The notes under the pieces are model-generated. The model made no database searches. It was not told where the DNA came from and saw only the letters and a program-made list of their open reading frames with translations. Source: Bacillota bacterium (GTDB lineage: Bacteria; Bacillota; Clostridia; Christensenellales; Borkfalkiaceae). From it: 6,506 bases of DNA. How positions within the stretch are numbered: the first letter of the stretch is position 1; each line of letters starts with the position of its first letter. A program made the position numbers and the translations under genes. Location: the NCBI GenBank assembly GCA_021768985.1, contig JAETTR010000071.1, positions 1 through 6,506 of the forward strand, given 5' to 3'. This document shows positions 1 to 4,769 of the stretch, in pieces.

Positions 1-672
1 CCCGCCCACCGTTTTCACGCTCGCGGGATTCTCCGCGCCCGCATAACCGAGCTCGAAGGAAACCGCGTACTCCGCCTGACCGACGACCGTCTGTCCCGCG
101 CTTTCCCACCGCGCATACACGGTGGTATCCGCCGTGATCGGCAGAGAGCCGAACGCGAACGTCTCCCCGTTCTCTTTTGCGGTGTACCAGCCGAGGAACA
201 CGTAGCCCTCGCGCACGGGATCGGCGGGCTTTTGCACCGTTCTGCCGTTTACGACGGAAACGGCAGAAACCTCGCTGCCGCCCGCAACGTCGAAGCTGAC
301 GGTGTATTTTATCTTTTTCAGAAAGCGCATGGTTTCGCCGCCGAAGGTGAGCGTGATTTCTCCCTCGGCGTAAGTCGCCGTCAGCGGATCGCCGTTTTCG
401 CCGTAAAAGGTGAATTTCAGCGTCGAACCGTCGAGCACGTACGTGCCCGACTTGTTTGCTCCGTTCACCGCAAAGGCGACTTTGTCCGCGTTATTCAGCG
501 TGATCAGATACTCGTCGCCCGCCGCGTCGTAATAGTACACGCCCGTTTCGGGTCCCTCCGCGGGAACGACGACGTCGGTTTTTTTCCCGCCGCAGGCAGT
601 TGCGCAAGCCGCCACGCCGATCGACAGCGAAGCCGCCGTAAGCGCCGCGAGCATCATTTTTTTAACTCTCAT
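1..672 (-). CDS. Lipoprotein with InlB/Listeria-Bacteroides B-repeats (3' end beyond window)
   Basis: The frame is open from an ATG at 672 to the left edge, giving the first 224 residues. The N-terminus MRVKKMMLAALTAASLSIGV is a short basic, then hydrophobic signal peptide. It leads to a lipobox-like VAAC (Cys23), with a second possible lipidation Cys27 followed by GGKK, so export and membrane anchoring are likely. Residues about 44-118 form a small beta-rich domain (GVYYYDAAGDEY through GGETMRFLKK) that I cannot name. Residues 123-189 match an InlB B-repeat (Flg_new type), with the typical GYVFLGWY core and a TVYARW ending. A second repeat begins near residue 202 and runs off the window. Such repeats are known from cell-surface proteins; a role in adhesion or surface structure is inference. 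The start is supported by AAAGGTGA 5 bases upstream of ATG. The gene has its own promoter. Substrate or partner is unknown. Confidence 0.85.
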   Translation of the reverse strand, partial: MRVKKMMLAALTAASLSIGVAACATACGGKKTDVVVPAEGPETGVYYYDAAGDEYLITLNNADKVAFAVNGANKSGTYVLDGSTLKFTFYGENGDPLTATYAEGEITLTFGGETMRFLKKIKYTVSFDVAGGSEVSAVSVVNGRTVQKPADPVREGYVFLGWYTAKENGETFAFGSLPITADTTVYARWESAGQTVVGQAEYAVSFELGYAGAENPASVKTVGG

Positions 673-732
673 AATCGGTCACCTTTTTTCAAGTTTTATG
701 CTTTTATACGACAAAATTTTCGATACACCGAT

Positions 733-762
733 ATCATACACTATTTATAAGTATAATGTCAA
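733..762 (-). promoter_or_regulatory. SigA-type promoter of the lipoprotein gene
   Basis: On the minus strand a perfect -35 TTGACA (762-757) is followed by an 18-base spacer and a -10 TATGAT (738-733). Transcription would start near 726, leaving a leader of about 54 bases before the ATG at 672. The leader carries the Shine-Dalgarno AAAGGTGA. Both boxes and the spacing fit housekeeping sigma-A. Confidence 0.7.
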
Positions 763-1044
763 CTTATTTCCCCGTGATCGTATCCGAAAACGGCGCGTAC
801 AATTTTGCACTATTTATTCTGCCGCGCGCAATCCCCCATTATACCAATCTGCAAATTGATATGTTATTTAGAATTTTTTTACCTAATTATACCGTATATT
901 TGCAATTTATTTGTCATTATTCATATTTTTAGCAAAAAACTATTTGCTGTGATTATAATAACTATAAGAAAAATTGATATTTTGTGTTTTGTGAAAATAT
1001 GCGGAAATTTTTTATATACGAATAATTTATGTGACCGTAGCATG
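763..1044. other. AT-rich intergenic region without a credible gene
   Basis: About 280 bases lie between the SGNH-gene terminator and the lipoprotein promoter. The part from about 840 to 1030 is strikingly AT-rich compared with the coding flanks. I see only a weak 6-bp hairpin AGCAAA/TTTGCT at 931-948, with no poly-T after it on either strand. Short open frames on both strands here lack ribosome binding sites and encode low-complexity hydrophobic peptides. The region could act as upstream promoter DNA for the lipoprotein gene, but nothing specific shows this. Confidence 0.5.
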
Positions 1045-1074
1045 AAAAGCGGCGCGGACAAAAGTCCGTGCCGC
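1045..1074 (-). terminator. Intrinsic terminator after the SGNH hydrolase gene
   Basis: On the minus strand, 11-base arms GCGGCACGGAC and GTCCGCGCCGC close a TTTT loop (one G-T wobble) and are followed by TTTT. The hairpin starts 19 bases after the TGA at 1096-1094. The stem is GC-rich and strong but the T run is short. Confidence 0.7.
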
Positions 1075-1093
1075 CTGAATATGTGAAATTCAA

Positions 1094-1735
1094 TCAATCC
1101 AACCGAAAGCCCACCGCTTTGAAGAACGCGCGCGCGATAATCACGCTTCCGATTCTGCCGGGGTGTACGCGATCCCACGTGATACTGCTCGAATGCCGGA
1201 CGGAGAGATAGCGCGCGAACGCTTCCTGCAAATCGATGCACAAAAAGCCCCGCTCTTTCGCGACCTCCCGAAAAATCGCGCGGTATTCGTCCGTGCGGGC
1301 GCGCATCAGATCCTTTTCGTTCGGTTCGAGGAAGTAAGGCGTCATCCAGATCATGTTCGCCTTCGTCTTATCCGCAATGGCGTTCAGATTCTTCCGGTAC
1401 TCCTCGGGCGACACGCTCGCCTCGGGGCGGGTGGGGCTGTCGAACTGCCGCCAGATATCGTTCGCGCCGATGAGCAAGACCACCCAGTCGGGATCGATCG
1501 CCGTGATATCGGTATCCCACCGCGCCAGCAGATCGCGCGAAGTGTTGCCGCTGTTTCCCCTGTTTACGATGCGCAGATTCATCTCGGGCATTTCCGCGGT
1601 AAAAAAGGAATCGATCAGCTTGACGTAGCCGTTCCCGAGTTCTCCCCAAAGCCCCTCGCCCGCGGGCTGTCTGCCGTCGTCGGTGATCGAATCCCCCGCG
1701 AACACAATCTTTTCGTTTGCTTTGAAAATCATCAT
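1094..1735 (-). CDS. SGNH/GDSL-family hydrolase (lipase/esterase-like)
   Basis: This 213-residue protein shows all four conserved SGNH blocks. They are block I FAGDSIT with nucleophile Ser16, block II with Gly60 (NRGNSGNT), block III GANDIW with Asn92, and block V DRVHP with Asp188 and His191. Ser16-Asp188-His191 would be the catalytic triad, with Gly60 and Asn92 in the oxyanion hole. The family includes esterases, acyl-hydrolases and carbohydrate deacetylases; the substrate cannot be read from sequence. There is no signal peptide, so a cytoplasmic location is expected. The start is uncertain by one codon: tandem ATGs lie at 1735 and 1732, and GGAG is 3 bases before the first but 6 before the second, so the second may be used. 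The gene follows sigE by 78 bases and has a candidate promoter of its own and a terminator. No link to sporulation is shown. Confidence 0.9.
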   Translation of the reverse strand: MMIFKANEKIVFAGDSITDDGRQPAGEGLWGELGNGYVKLIDSFFTAEMPEMNLRIVNRGNSGNTSRDLLARWDTDITAIDPDWVVLLIGANDIWRQFDSPTRPEASVSPEEYRKNLNAIADKTKANMIWMTPYFLEPNEKDLMRARTDEYRAIFREVAKERGFLCIDLQEAFARYLSVRHSSSITWDRVHPGRIGSVIIARAFFKAVGFRLD

Positions 1736-1771
1736 TTTCTCCGTTTCGCAACCGTTCTCGGTTTCCCCGAT

Positions 1772-1802
1772 ATTATAACACGCCCGCGCGGAAAAACAGC
1801 AA
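1772..1802 (-). promoter_or_regulatory. Candidate promoter of the SGNH hydrolase gene
   Basis: A consensus -10 TATAAT (1777-1772, minus) lies in the gap after sigE. The best -35 is TTGCTG (1802-1797), with a long 19-base spacer. No intrinsic terminator is visible between sigE and this point, so read-through from sigE is also possible. Confidence 0.45.
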
Positions 1803-1813
1803 TTTTCAATATA

Positions 1814-2518
1814 TTAAACGAGCTTGGAAATTTCCTTTTTCAGCCGTTCGATGATCTTCTTTTCGAGACGGGAGATATAGCTCTGCGAAATTCCGAGAAT
1901 GTCCGCCACGTCCTTCTGGGTCATCTCTTCCCTGCCGCCCAGCCCGAAGCGCATGTACATAATTTTCCGCTCCCGTTCGGGAAGTTTTTTCAGCGCCTCC
2001 TTCAAAAGCTCCTTTTCCACGTTGCTCTCCACGCCGCCGTAGACGGTTTCGCTGTCCAGACCAAGCACGTCGGAAAGCAGAAGCTCGTTCCCCTCGAAAT
2101 CGGTGTTCAGGGGTTCGTCGAAGGAAATTTCGCTCTTCAATTTCACGCTGCGGCGCAGATACATGAGAATTTCGTTCTCGATACAGCGCGAAGCGTAGGT
2201 CGCGAGCTTGATGTTCTTATCGGTGCGGAAGGAGTTGATCGCCTTGATCAGCCCGATCGTTCCGATCGAAATGAGATCGTCGGCGTCCACCCCCGTGTTC
2301 TCGAACTTGCGCGAGATGTACACGACGAGCCGCAGGTTGTGCTCGATCAGGCTCGCCTTGACCCCATCGTCCTTTCCCTCGTCGAGCTTGGCGAGCAGCT
2401 CCGCCTCCTCCTCGCCCGAAAGGGGCAAGGGAAGCGCCTCGCTCCCGCACAGATAGTGAAGCGCGTTTTCGCTCCCGAGTTTATTCAGCCACGTTTTGAG
2501 TATGTATAAAAGTTTCAC
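1814..2518 (-). CDS. sigE: RNA polymerase sporulation sigma factor SigE (pro-sigma-E)
   Basis: SigE directs mother-cell transcription after asymmetric division during endospore formation. It is made as an inactive, membrane-associated precursor. With the GTG start the protein is 234 residues. An N-terminal pro-sequence (MKLLYILKTWLNKLG, amphipathic) precedes the GSEALP motif at 25-30, where mature sigma-E begins in B. subtilis shortly upstream. Region 2 covers about 58-125, with DLISIGTIGLIKA (81-93) and the -10 recognition stretch YASRCIENEILMYLRR (108-123). Region 4 contains the helix-turn-helix TQKDVADILGISQSYISRLE (200-219). The resemblance to B. subtilis SigE as I remember it is close throughout. 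I prefer GTG at 2518 because GGAGG lies 6 bases upstream. An in-frame ATG at 2533 would give 239 residues, the B. subtilis length, but has no ribosome binding site. The gene overlaps the end of spoIIGA by 38 bases (53 with the ATG), so translational coupling is likely. Confidence 0.96.
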   Translation of the reverse strand: MKLLYILKTWLNKLGSENALHYLCGSEALPLPLSGEEEAELLAKLDEGKDDGVKASLIEHNLRLVVYISRKFENTGVDADDLISIGTIGLIKAINSFRTDKNIKLATYASRCIENEILMYLRRSVKLKSEISFDEPLNTDFEGNELLLSDVLGLDSETVYGGVESNVEKELLKEALKKLPERERKIMYMRFGLGGREEMTQKDVADILGISQSYISRLEKKIIERLKKEISKLV

Positions 2519-3305
2519 GATTCGCCTCCGCATAATCGGTATGTAGTATCAGACTGTAACGCTTAGACCGGACTTCGCCCACGGCGAGAAGCGCCGGTTG
2601 CGGCGGTCCGCCGCCCACCCGCATCTCGCATTCGAACACGGGCGAATCCCGCCCGCCGCTCGCGGTATTGATCCGGATGCGCCCCACCTCCTTCGCATTC
2701 CTGCCGAAAATAGCGAAGATCGCCGCCGCGGAGCACACGCAAACGCCGCGTCCGCGGAATTCGAGCAGATTGCCACTGTCGGCAAGGGCGGTGAGCCGCA
2801 CCGTCTTTCCGTTCTCCGCAAAGACGCACGGCAGAAGCTTTCGGGAAATTTTTCCGAAGCGGTAGAACCGCCTTGCGCCTTCCGCAACCGCAACAGCGAA
2901 AATCCCCGCGAGCGCGAACACGAGCGCGACGGGCGCGCGTTCCACCAGAAATCCCCCGCCCTCTTCGTACTCGACGCCGAAAAAGGAATACGCCGCCGTC
3001 AGGAGCCCGCCGAGCGCGAACGTACACGCGAAGAACGCCGCGGTTACGCCCAGATAAGTGCGTATCCGCTTCCCCGATACGGCGATCACGCACAACAGAA
3101 CGCCGCCGAGAATTTTGACGAGCCACACGCCCCACACGGGCAATGCGAGCAACGGAAAGCCGACCGCTTCGCCCGCGCCGAACGCGGCGGCGAGCAGCAA
3201 CCGCCAGACCCGGATCCTGCCGCGCGCGATCCGCAAAGCGAGAAAGAGAAGCAGTCCGTCGAGCAAAAAATTTTCCAGAAACGCGTATTCGATGTATACC
3301 TTCAT
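2481..3305 (-). CDS. spoIIGA: Sporulation sigma-E processing aspartic peptidase SpoIIGA
   Basis: SpoIIGA is the septal-membrane protease that cleaves the pro-sequence from SigE after a signal from the forespore. The 274-residue protein has an N-terminal membrane half with about five hydrophobic helices (roughly 8-26, 33-55, 58-77, 84-106, 125-143). A C-terminal cytosolic domain follows. ALADSGN places the aspartic-protease DSG motif at Asp176-Ser177-Gly178, equivalent to the catalytic Asp of B. subtilis SpoIIGA (as I recall, Asp183). It is somewhat shorter than the 309-residue B. subtilis protein. The identification rests on the five-helix plus DSGN architecture and the sigE neighbour directly downstream, overlapping its 3' end. 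The ATG at 3305 has GGAG 5 bases upstream. An open frame continues upstream of it but is antisense to the divergent amidase gene and not credible as coding. The C-terminus (HTDYAEANRETF onward) is hydrophilic. Confidence 0.93.
   Translation of the reverse strand: MKVYIEYAFLENFLLDGLLLFLALRIARGRIRVWRLLLAAAFGAGEAVGFPLLALPVWGVWLVKILGGVLLCVIAVSGKRIRTYLGVTAAFFACTFALGGLLTAAYSFFGVEYEEGGGFLVERAPVALVFALAGIFAVAVAEGARRFYRFGKISRKLLPCVFAENGKTVRLTALADSGNLLEFRGRGVCVCSAAAIFAIFGRNAKEVGRIRINTASGGRDSPVFECEMRVGGGPPQPALLAVGEVRSKRYSLILHTDYAEANRETFIHTQNVAE
2525..2529 (-). promoter_or_regulatory. Ribosome binding site GGAGG that decides the sigE start
   Basis: GGAGG (minus) is followed by a 6-base spacer and GTG at 2518, an ideal arrangement. 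It lies inside the longer ATG-2533 reading (codons 2-3), and upstream of that ATG no purine-rich site is visible. It also lies inside the coding end of spoIIGA. Confidence 0.6.
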
Positions 3306-3320
3306 ATCCGCTCCAACCCG

Positions 3321-3349
3321 ATTATATCGCGTCCGAACGCGCGAAAAAA
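3321..3349 (-). promoter_or_regulatory. Candidate spoIIGA-sigE promoter (consensus -10, no consensus -35)
   Basis: A perfect TATAAT lies at 3326-3321 on the minus strand, only 15 bases before the ATG. Transcription would start about 8 bases before the start codon, close to or within the GGAG. At 17 bases upstream the -35 position is a T6 run (3349-3344), not TTGACA. A good -10 with a poor -35 fits an activator-dependent promoter, as known for Spo0A-dependent spoIIG in B. subtilis, but it is also compatible with chance. Confidence 0.4.
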
Positions 3350-3372
3350 GGCATATCCCGTCGGAATATGCC
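3344..3372 (-). terminator. Hairpin with T6 run upstream of spoIIGA
   Basis: On the minus strand the arms GGCATATTCC and GGATATGCC (one bulged base, GACG loop) are followed immediately by TTTTTT. This is the form of an intrinsic terminator. No minus-strand gene lies upstream for it to end, because the gene at 3432 runs the other way. It may block antisense read-through into spoIIGA, act as a leader attenuator for a promoter further upstream, or be a protein-binding dyad. Confidence 0.45.
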
Positions 3373-3375
3373 GAA
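3369..3375 (+). promoter_or_regulatory. Possible Spo0A box (TGCCGAA)
   Basis: TGCCGAA matches the 0A-box core TGNCGAA exactly. It is centred about 48 bases upstream of the -10 box of spoIIGA, near -60 from the expected transcription start. In B. subtilis the spoIIG operon is activated by Spo0A from boxes in this general area. A six-base match in a 126-base gap is not rare by chance, and only one exact copy was found. Confidence 0.28.
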
Positions 3376-3431
3376 TTTTGCAAAACCGTACACGCGCACC
3401 CCGCAACGCCCTTCGCGCATACCATGACAGT

Positions 3432-3914
3432 ATGAGCGAACTCTATTACGACAGAACCAAGGTCGTACAATACGCCCGGAAATGGGCGTTCGGAAGAAAC
3501 CCCGCCTATTACGATTTTTCGAAAATCGGGGGAGACTGCACCAACTTCGCCTCGCAGTGCATCTACGCGGGCGCGGGCGTCATGAACTTCACGCCCGTGT
3601 TCGGGTGGTTCTACCGCACCGCGCAGGACAGAACGGCTTCCTGGACGGGCGTGGAATTTCTGTACCGCTTCTTGACGGAGAACGACGGCGCGGGTCCTTA
3701 CGCCAAGGAAGTTCCGCTTGCGGAGCTTGAAATCGGCGACGTCGTACAGCTCGGTCGGGCGACGGGCGATTTTTACCACACGCCCGTCGTGGTCGGGTTT
3801 TCGCGCGGAGAAATCCTCGTTGCGGCACACTCCTACGACGCGTTCAACAAACCGCTCTCTTCCTACTCCTTCGCCCGCGTCCGCGGGATCCATATCCTCG
3901 GCGTCAGGGAATAA
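3432..3914 (+). CDS. Amidase_6-type (NlpC/P60-like) putative cysteine amidase
   Basis: This 160-residue protein matches the 'putative amidase domain' family over almost its whole length. It opens with YYDRTKVVQYARKWAFGRNP, a typical start of that domain. GGDCTNFASQC (33-43) follows, with presumed nucleophile Cys36. A Trp-rich centre (FGWFY, SWTGVEFLYRFL) leads to IGDVVQL (101-107) and DFYHTPVVV, with presumed catalytic His116. AAHSYDAFNKPL and a terminal IHI complete the domain. Family members are thought to cleave amide bonds in peptidoglycan-like substrates; the substrate here is unknown. There is no signal peptide or membrane helix, so it would stay in the cytoplasm or, by inference, in a mother-cell or spore compartment. 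It diverges from spoIIGA across 126 bases. The ATG at 3432 is the first in-frame ATG before the conserved start, but no clear Shine-Dalgarno is present. Confidence 0.85.
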   Translation: MSELYYDRTKVVQYARKWAFGRNPAYYDFSKIGGDCTNFASQCIYAGAGVMNFTPVFGWFYRTAQDRTASWTGVEFLYRFLTENDGAGPYAKEVPLAELEIGDVVQLGRATGDFYHTPVVVGFSRGEILVAAHSYDAFNKPLSSYSFARVRGIHILGVRE

Positions 3915-3923
3915 ACAGCGCGG

Positions 3924-3964
3924 AAAAAAGCCGCCGACGGAAAGCGCAATTCCCATAGGGAATT
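3924..3964 (+). repeat. Left inverted repeat (bipartite, with palindrome)
   Basis: The copy consists of AAAAAAGCCGCCGAC (3924-3938), a 9-base spacer and the 17-base palindrome AATTCCCATAGGGAATT (3948-3964). It begins 10 bases after the stop codon of the amidase gene. The partner at 4721-4758 is in opposite orientation, identical over 14 and 17 bases in the two blocks. Confidence 0.9.
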
Positions 3965-4003
3965 AAAAACTAAATTTTTAAGAGTTGTGCTTTCAAGCGA
4001 TGA

Positions 4004-4041
4004 GAAAAACACTCTCGGACAAATCTCCGAGAGTGTTTTTC
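4004..4041. terminator. Bidirectional intrinsic terminator
   Basis: A perfect 16-bp inverted repeat GAAAAACACTCTCGGA / TCCGAGAGTGTTTTTC surrounds a 6-base loop CAAATC. The stem core is flanked by A5 and T5, so it works in both directions. It would end the amidase transcript (plus) and the membrane-protein transcript (minus, stop codon 40 bases before it). Confidence 0.9.
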
Positions 4042-4080
4042 TATACATAATTATGCCGACAAAGTAAGCTAAATTGAAAT

Positions 4081-4521
4081 TTATCTTGATTGTCTATTTT
4101 TGTAGCTGATAGTTATATGTCCTATTCCAAAAATTATAGAAAAGATTATAAGCGGAATAGATAAAAGCATAATTCCACTGAATAGGAATAGTAGTGTGGG
4201 CATTATGGAAAGCCACAGCATTTTTGTAGCACTCTGCCCGTTGCGGAATATTATCCAACCTAATATGTACAAAGCAAGCAACGTTCCGTTTACAATCAAA
4301 TACGCTATTAAACCACTATCAAACCAAAAATTGAAATAGGTGTACGGAACGTTAAAAACCATAAACAACATACAACCGTAACGCCCGATTTGCTCTAACG
4401 CAATGATTGCTTTATTGTTATATCTGTTTGCAAAAGAACCTTTGTCAACTATTGCGATGATTAAATTCGGTATTAAGATAATTGCAACCGCAATCAGTCC
4501 GTAGTAATTAAACCAACTCAT
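4081..4521 (-). CDS. Small multi-pass membrane protein of unknown function
   Basis: This 146-residue, very hydrophobic protein has about five predicted helices (roughly 5-25, 45-63, 70-92, 100-119, 121-138) and a basic tail KNRQSR. The start MSWFNYYGLI and the loop NNKAIIALEQIGRYGC after helix 1 resemble an uncharacterised membrane family I have the impression of seeing in Firmicutes, but I cannot attach a name or function. No catalytic motif is visible. The ATG at 4521 has AGAGG 4 bases upstream and a good promoter, and the ORF ends 40 bases before a strong terminator, so it looks like an intact single-gene unit. Codon use is AT-rich, unlike every neighbour, which with the flanking inverted repeats suggests horizontal acquisition. 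Because it is membrane-embedded, an immunity, resistance or transport role is possible but unsupported. Confidence 0.82.
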   Translation of the reverse strand: MSWFNYYGLIAVAIILIPNLIIAIVDKGSFANRYNNKAIIALEQIGRYGCMLFMVFNVPYTYFNFWFDSGLIAYLIVNGTLLALYILGWIIFRNGQSATKMLWLSIMPTLLFLFSGIMLLSIPLIIFSIIFGIGHITISYKNRQSR

Positions 4522-4553
4522 ATTGCCTCTAAATTACTGTTTATCGTACAATC

Positions 4554-4582
4554 ATTATATCACGAAAAATAGAAGAGCGCAA
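4554..4582 (-). promoter_or_regulatory. SigA-type promoter of the membrane-protein gene
   Basis: On the minus strand TTGCGC (4582-4577) is followed by an optimal 17-base spacer and a perfect TATAAT (4559-4554). Transcription would start near 4547, about 26 bases before the ATG at 4521, with AGAGG in between. Confidence 0.72.
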
Positions 4583-4626
4583 CCGATTGAATTTTGCGTG
4601 CTATATAAAACATATCTATATCTCAC

Positions 4627-4644
4627 TAGGCTACGAGTAGCCTA
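4627..4644. other. Perfect 7-bp hairpin/dyad upstream of the cassette promoter
   Basis: TAGGCTA-CGAG-TAGCCTA forms a perfect stem with a 4-base loop. It lies about 45 bases upstream of the -35 box of the membrane-protein gene. No T run follows on either strand, so it is not a usual terminator. It could be an operator-like dyad or a recombination-site hairpin; nothing decides between these. Confidence 0.4.
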
Positions 4645-4656
4645 AGTTCGTCCACG

Positions 4657-4695
4657 AAAAAAAGTACAGAAAAGGCACAGCTTAACGCTATGCCT
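4657..4695 (-). terminator. Intrinsic terminator after the ABC transporter gene
   Basis: On the minus strand AGGCATAGC, loop GTTAA and GCTGTGCCT form a 9-bp stem with one T-G wobble. It is followed by TTTCTGTAC and a T7 run. It lies 74 bases after the ABC transporter stop codon, inside the AT-rich cassette. On the plus strand the wobble becomes a mismatch, so the minus direction is favoured. Confidence 0.65.
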
Positions 4696-4720
4696 AAATC
4701 TTTTTATTTGCGTTCTATTA

Positions 4721-4758
4721 AATTCCCTATGGGAATTACTGTAAGTCGGCGGCTTTTT
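4721..4758 (-). repeat. Right inverted repeat (bipartite, with palindrome)
   Basis: Read on the minus strand: AAAAAGCCGCCGAC (4758-4745), a 7-base spacer and AATTCCCATAGGGAATT (4737-4721). It begins 12 bases after the stop codon of the ABC transporter gene. It is the inverted partner of 3924-3964; the spacers differ in length and sequence. Confidence 0.9.
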
Positions 4759-4769
4759 GTTTTTCAATG

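Larger units (their letters stand above)
3924..4758. mobile_element. Candidate AT-rich gene cassette bounded by inverted repeats
   Basis: A segment of about 0.8 kb lies between two genes that converge on it and is bracketed by two inverted copies of a bipartite repeat. Its interior is AT-rich: three 60-base lines counted in the internal gene gave 25, 33 and 45% GC, against 58% in a line of the flanking ABC transporter gene. It carries one membrane-protein gene with its own sigma-A promoter, a terminator at its 3' end and another facing the incoming ABC transporter transcript. No transposase or integrase is encoded and no convincing target-site duplication is visible. It would therefore be non-autonomous, or a transferred gene flanked by repeats. 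The alternative is that both repeats are independent 3'-end repeats of the flanking genes. Confidence 0.45.

Noticed and set aside
232..750. 172-codon plus-strand ORF
   Set aside because: Antisense to the lipoprotein gene, whose signal peptide and B-repeats are clear. It also runs through that gene's promoter.
921..1043. 40-residue minus-strand ORF in the AT-rich gap
   Set aside because: There is no ribosome binding site, its start adjoins the T run of the terminator, and its low-complexity hydrophobic composition is expected from AT-rich DNA.
805..1086. 93-codon plus-strand ORF
   Set aside because: No ribosome binding site or convincing promoter, a composition dictated by AT-richness, and it runs through the terminator hairpin of the opposite-strand gene.
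1163..2509. 448-codon open frame on the plus strand
   Set aside because: It lies fully antisense to the SGNH hydrolase and sigE, both of which carry unmistakable family motifs. Its translation is compositionally odd, with no recognisable domain; it is a GC-driven shadow.
3418..3425. CATACCAT resembling a sigma-E -10 box before the amidase ATG
   Set aside because: No sigma-E-like -35 (ATA-containing) sequence lies 13-15 bases upstream, and it would leave almost no leader.
2598..3431. Plus-strand frame continuous with and upstream of the amidase gene
   Set aside because: This part is antisense to spoIIGA and gives a low-complexity Arg/Glu/Ala-rich translation. The conserved amidase domain begins only at 3432.
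3306..3956. Minus-strand extension of the spoIIGA frame
   Set aside because: It is antisense to the amidase gene and not part of the known family. The ATG at 3305 has a ribosome binding site and matches the expected N-terminus.
3924..4758. CRISPR-like or direct-repeat array reading of the two repeats
   Set aside because: There are only two copies, in inverted orientation and 0.8 kb apart, with a gene between them.
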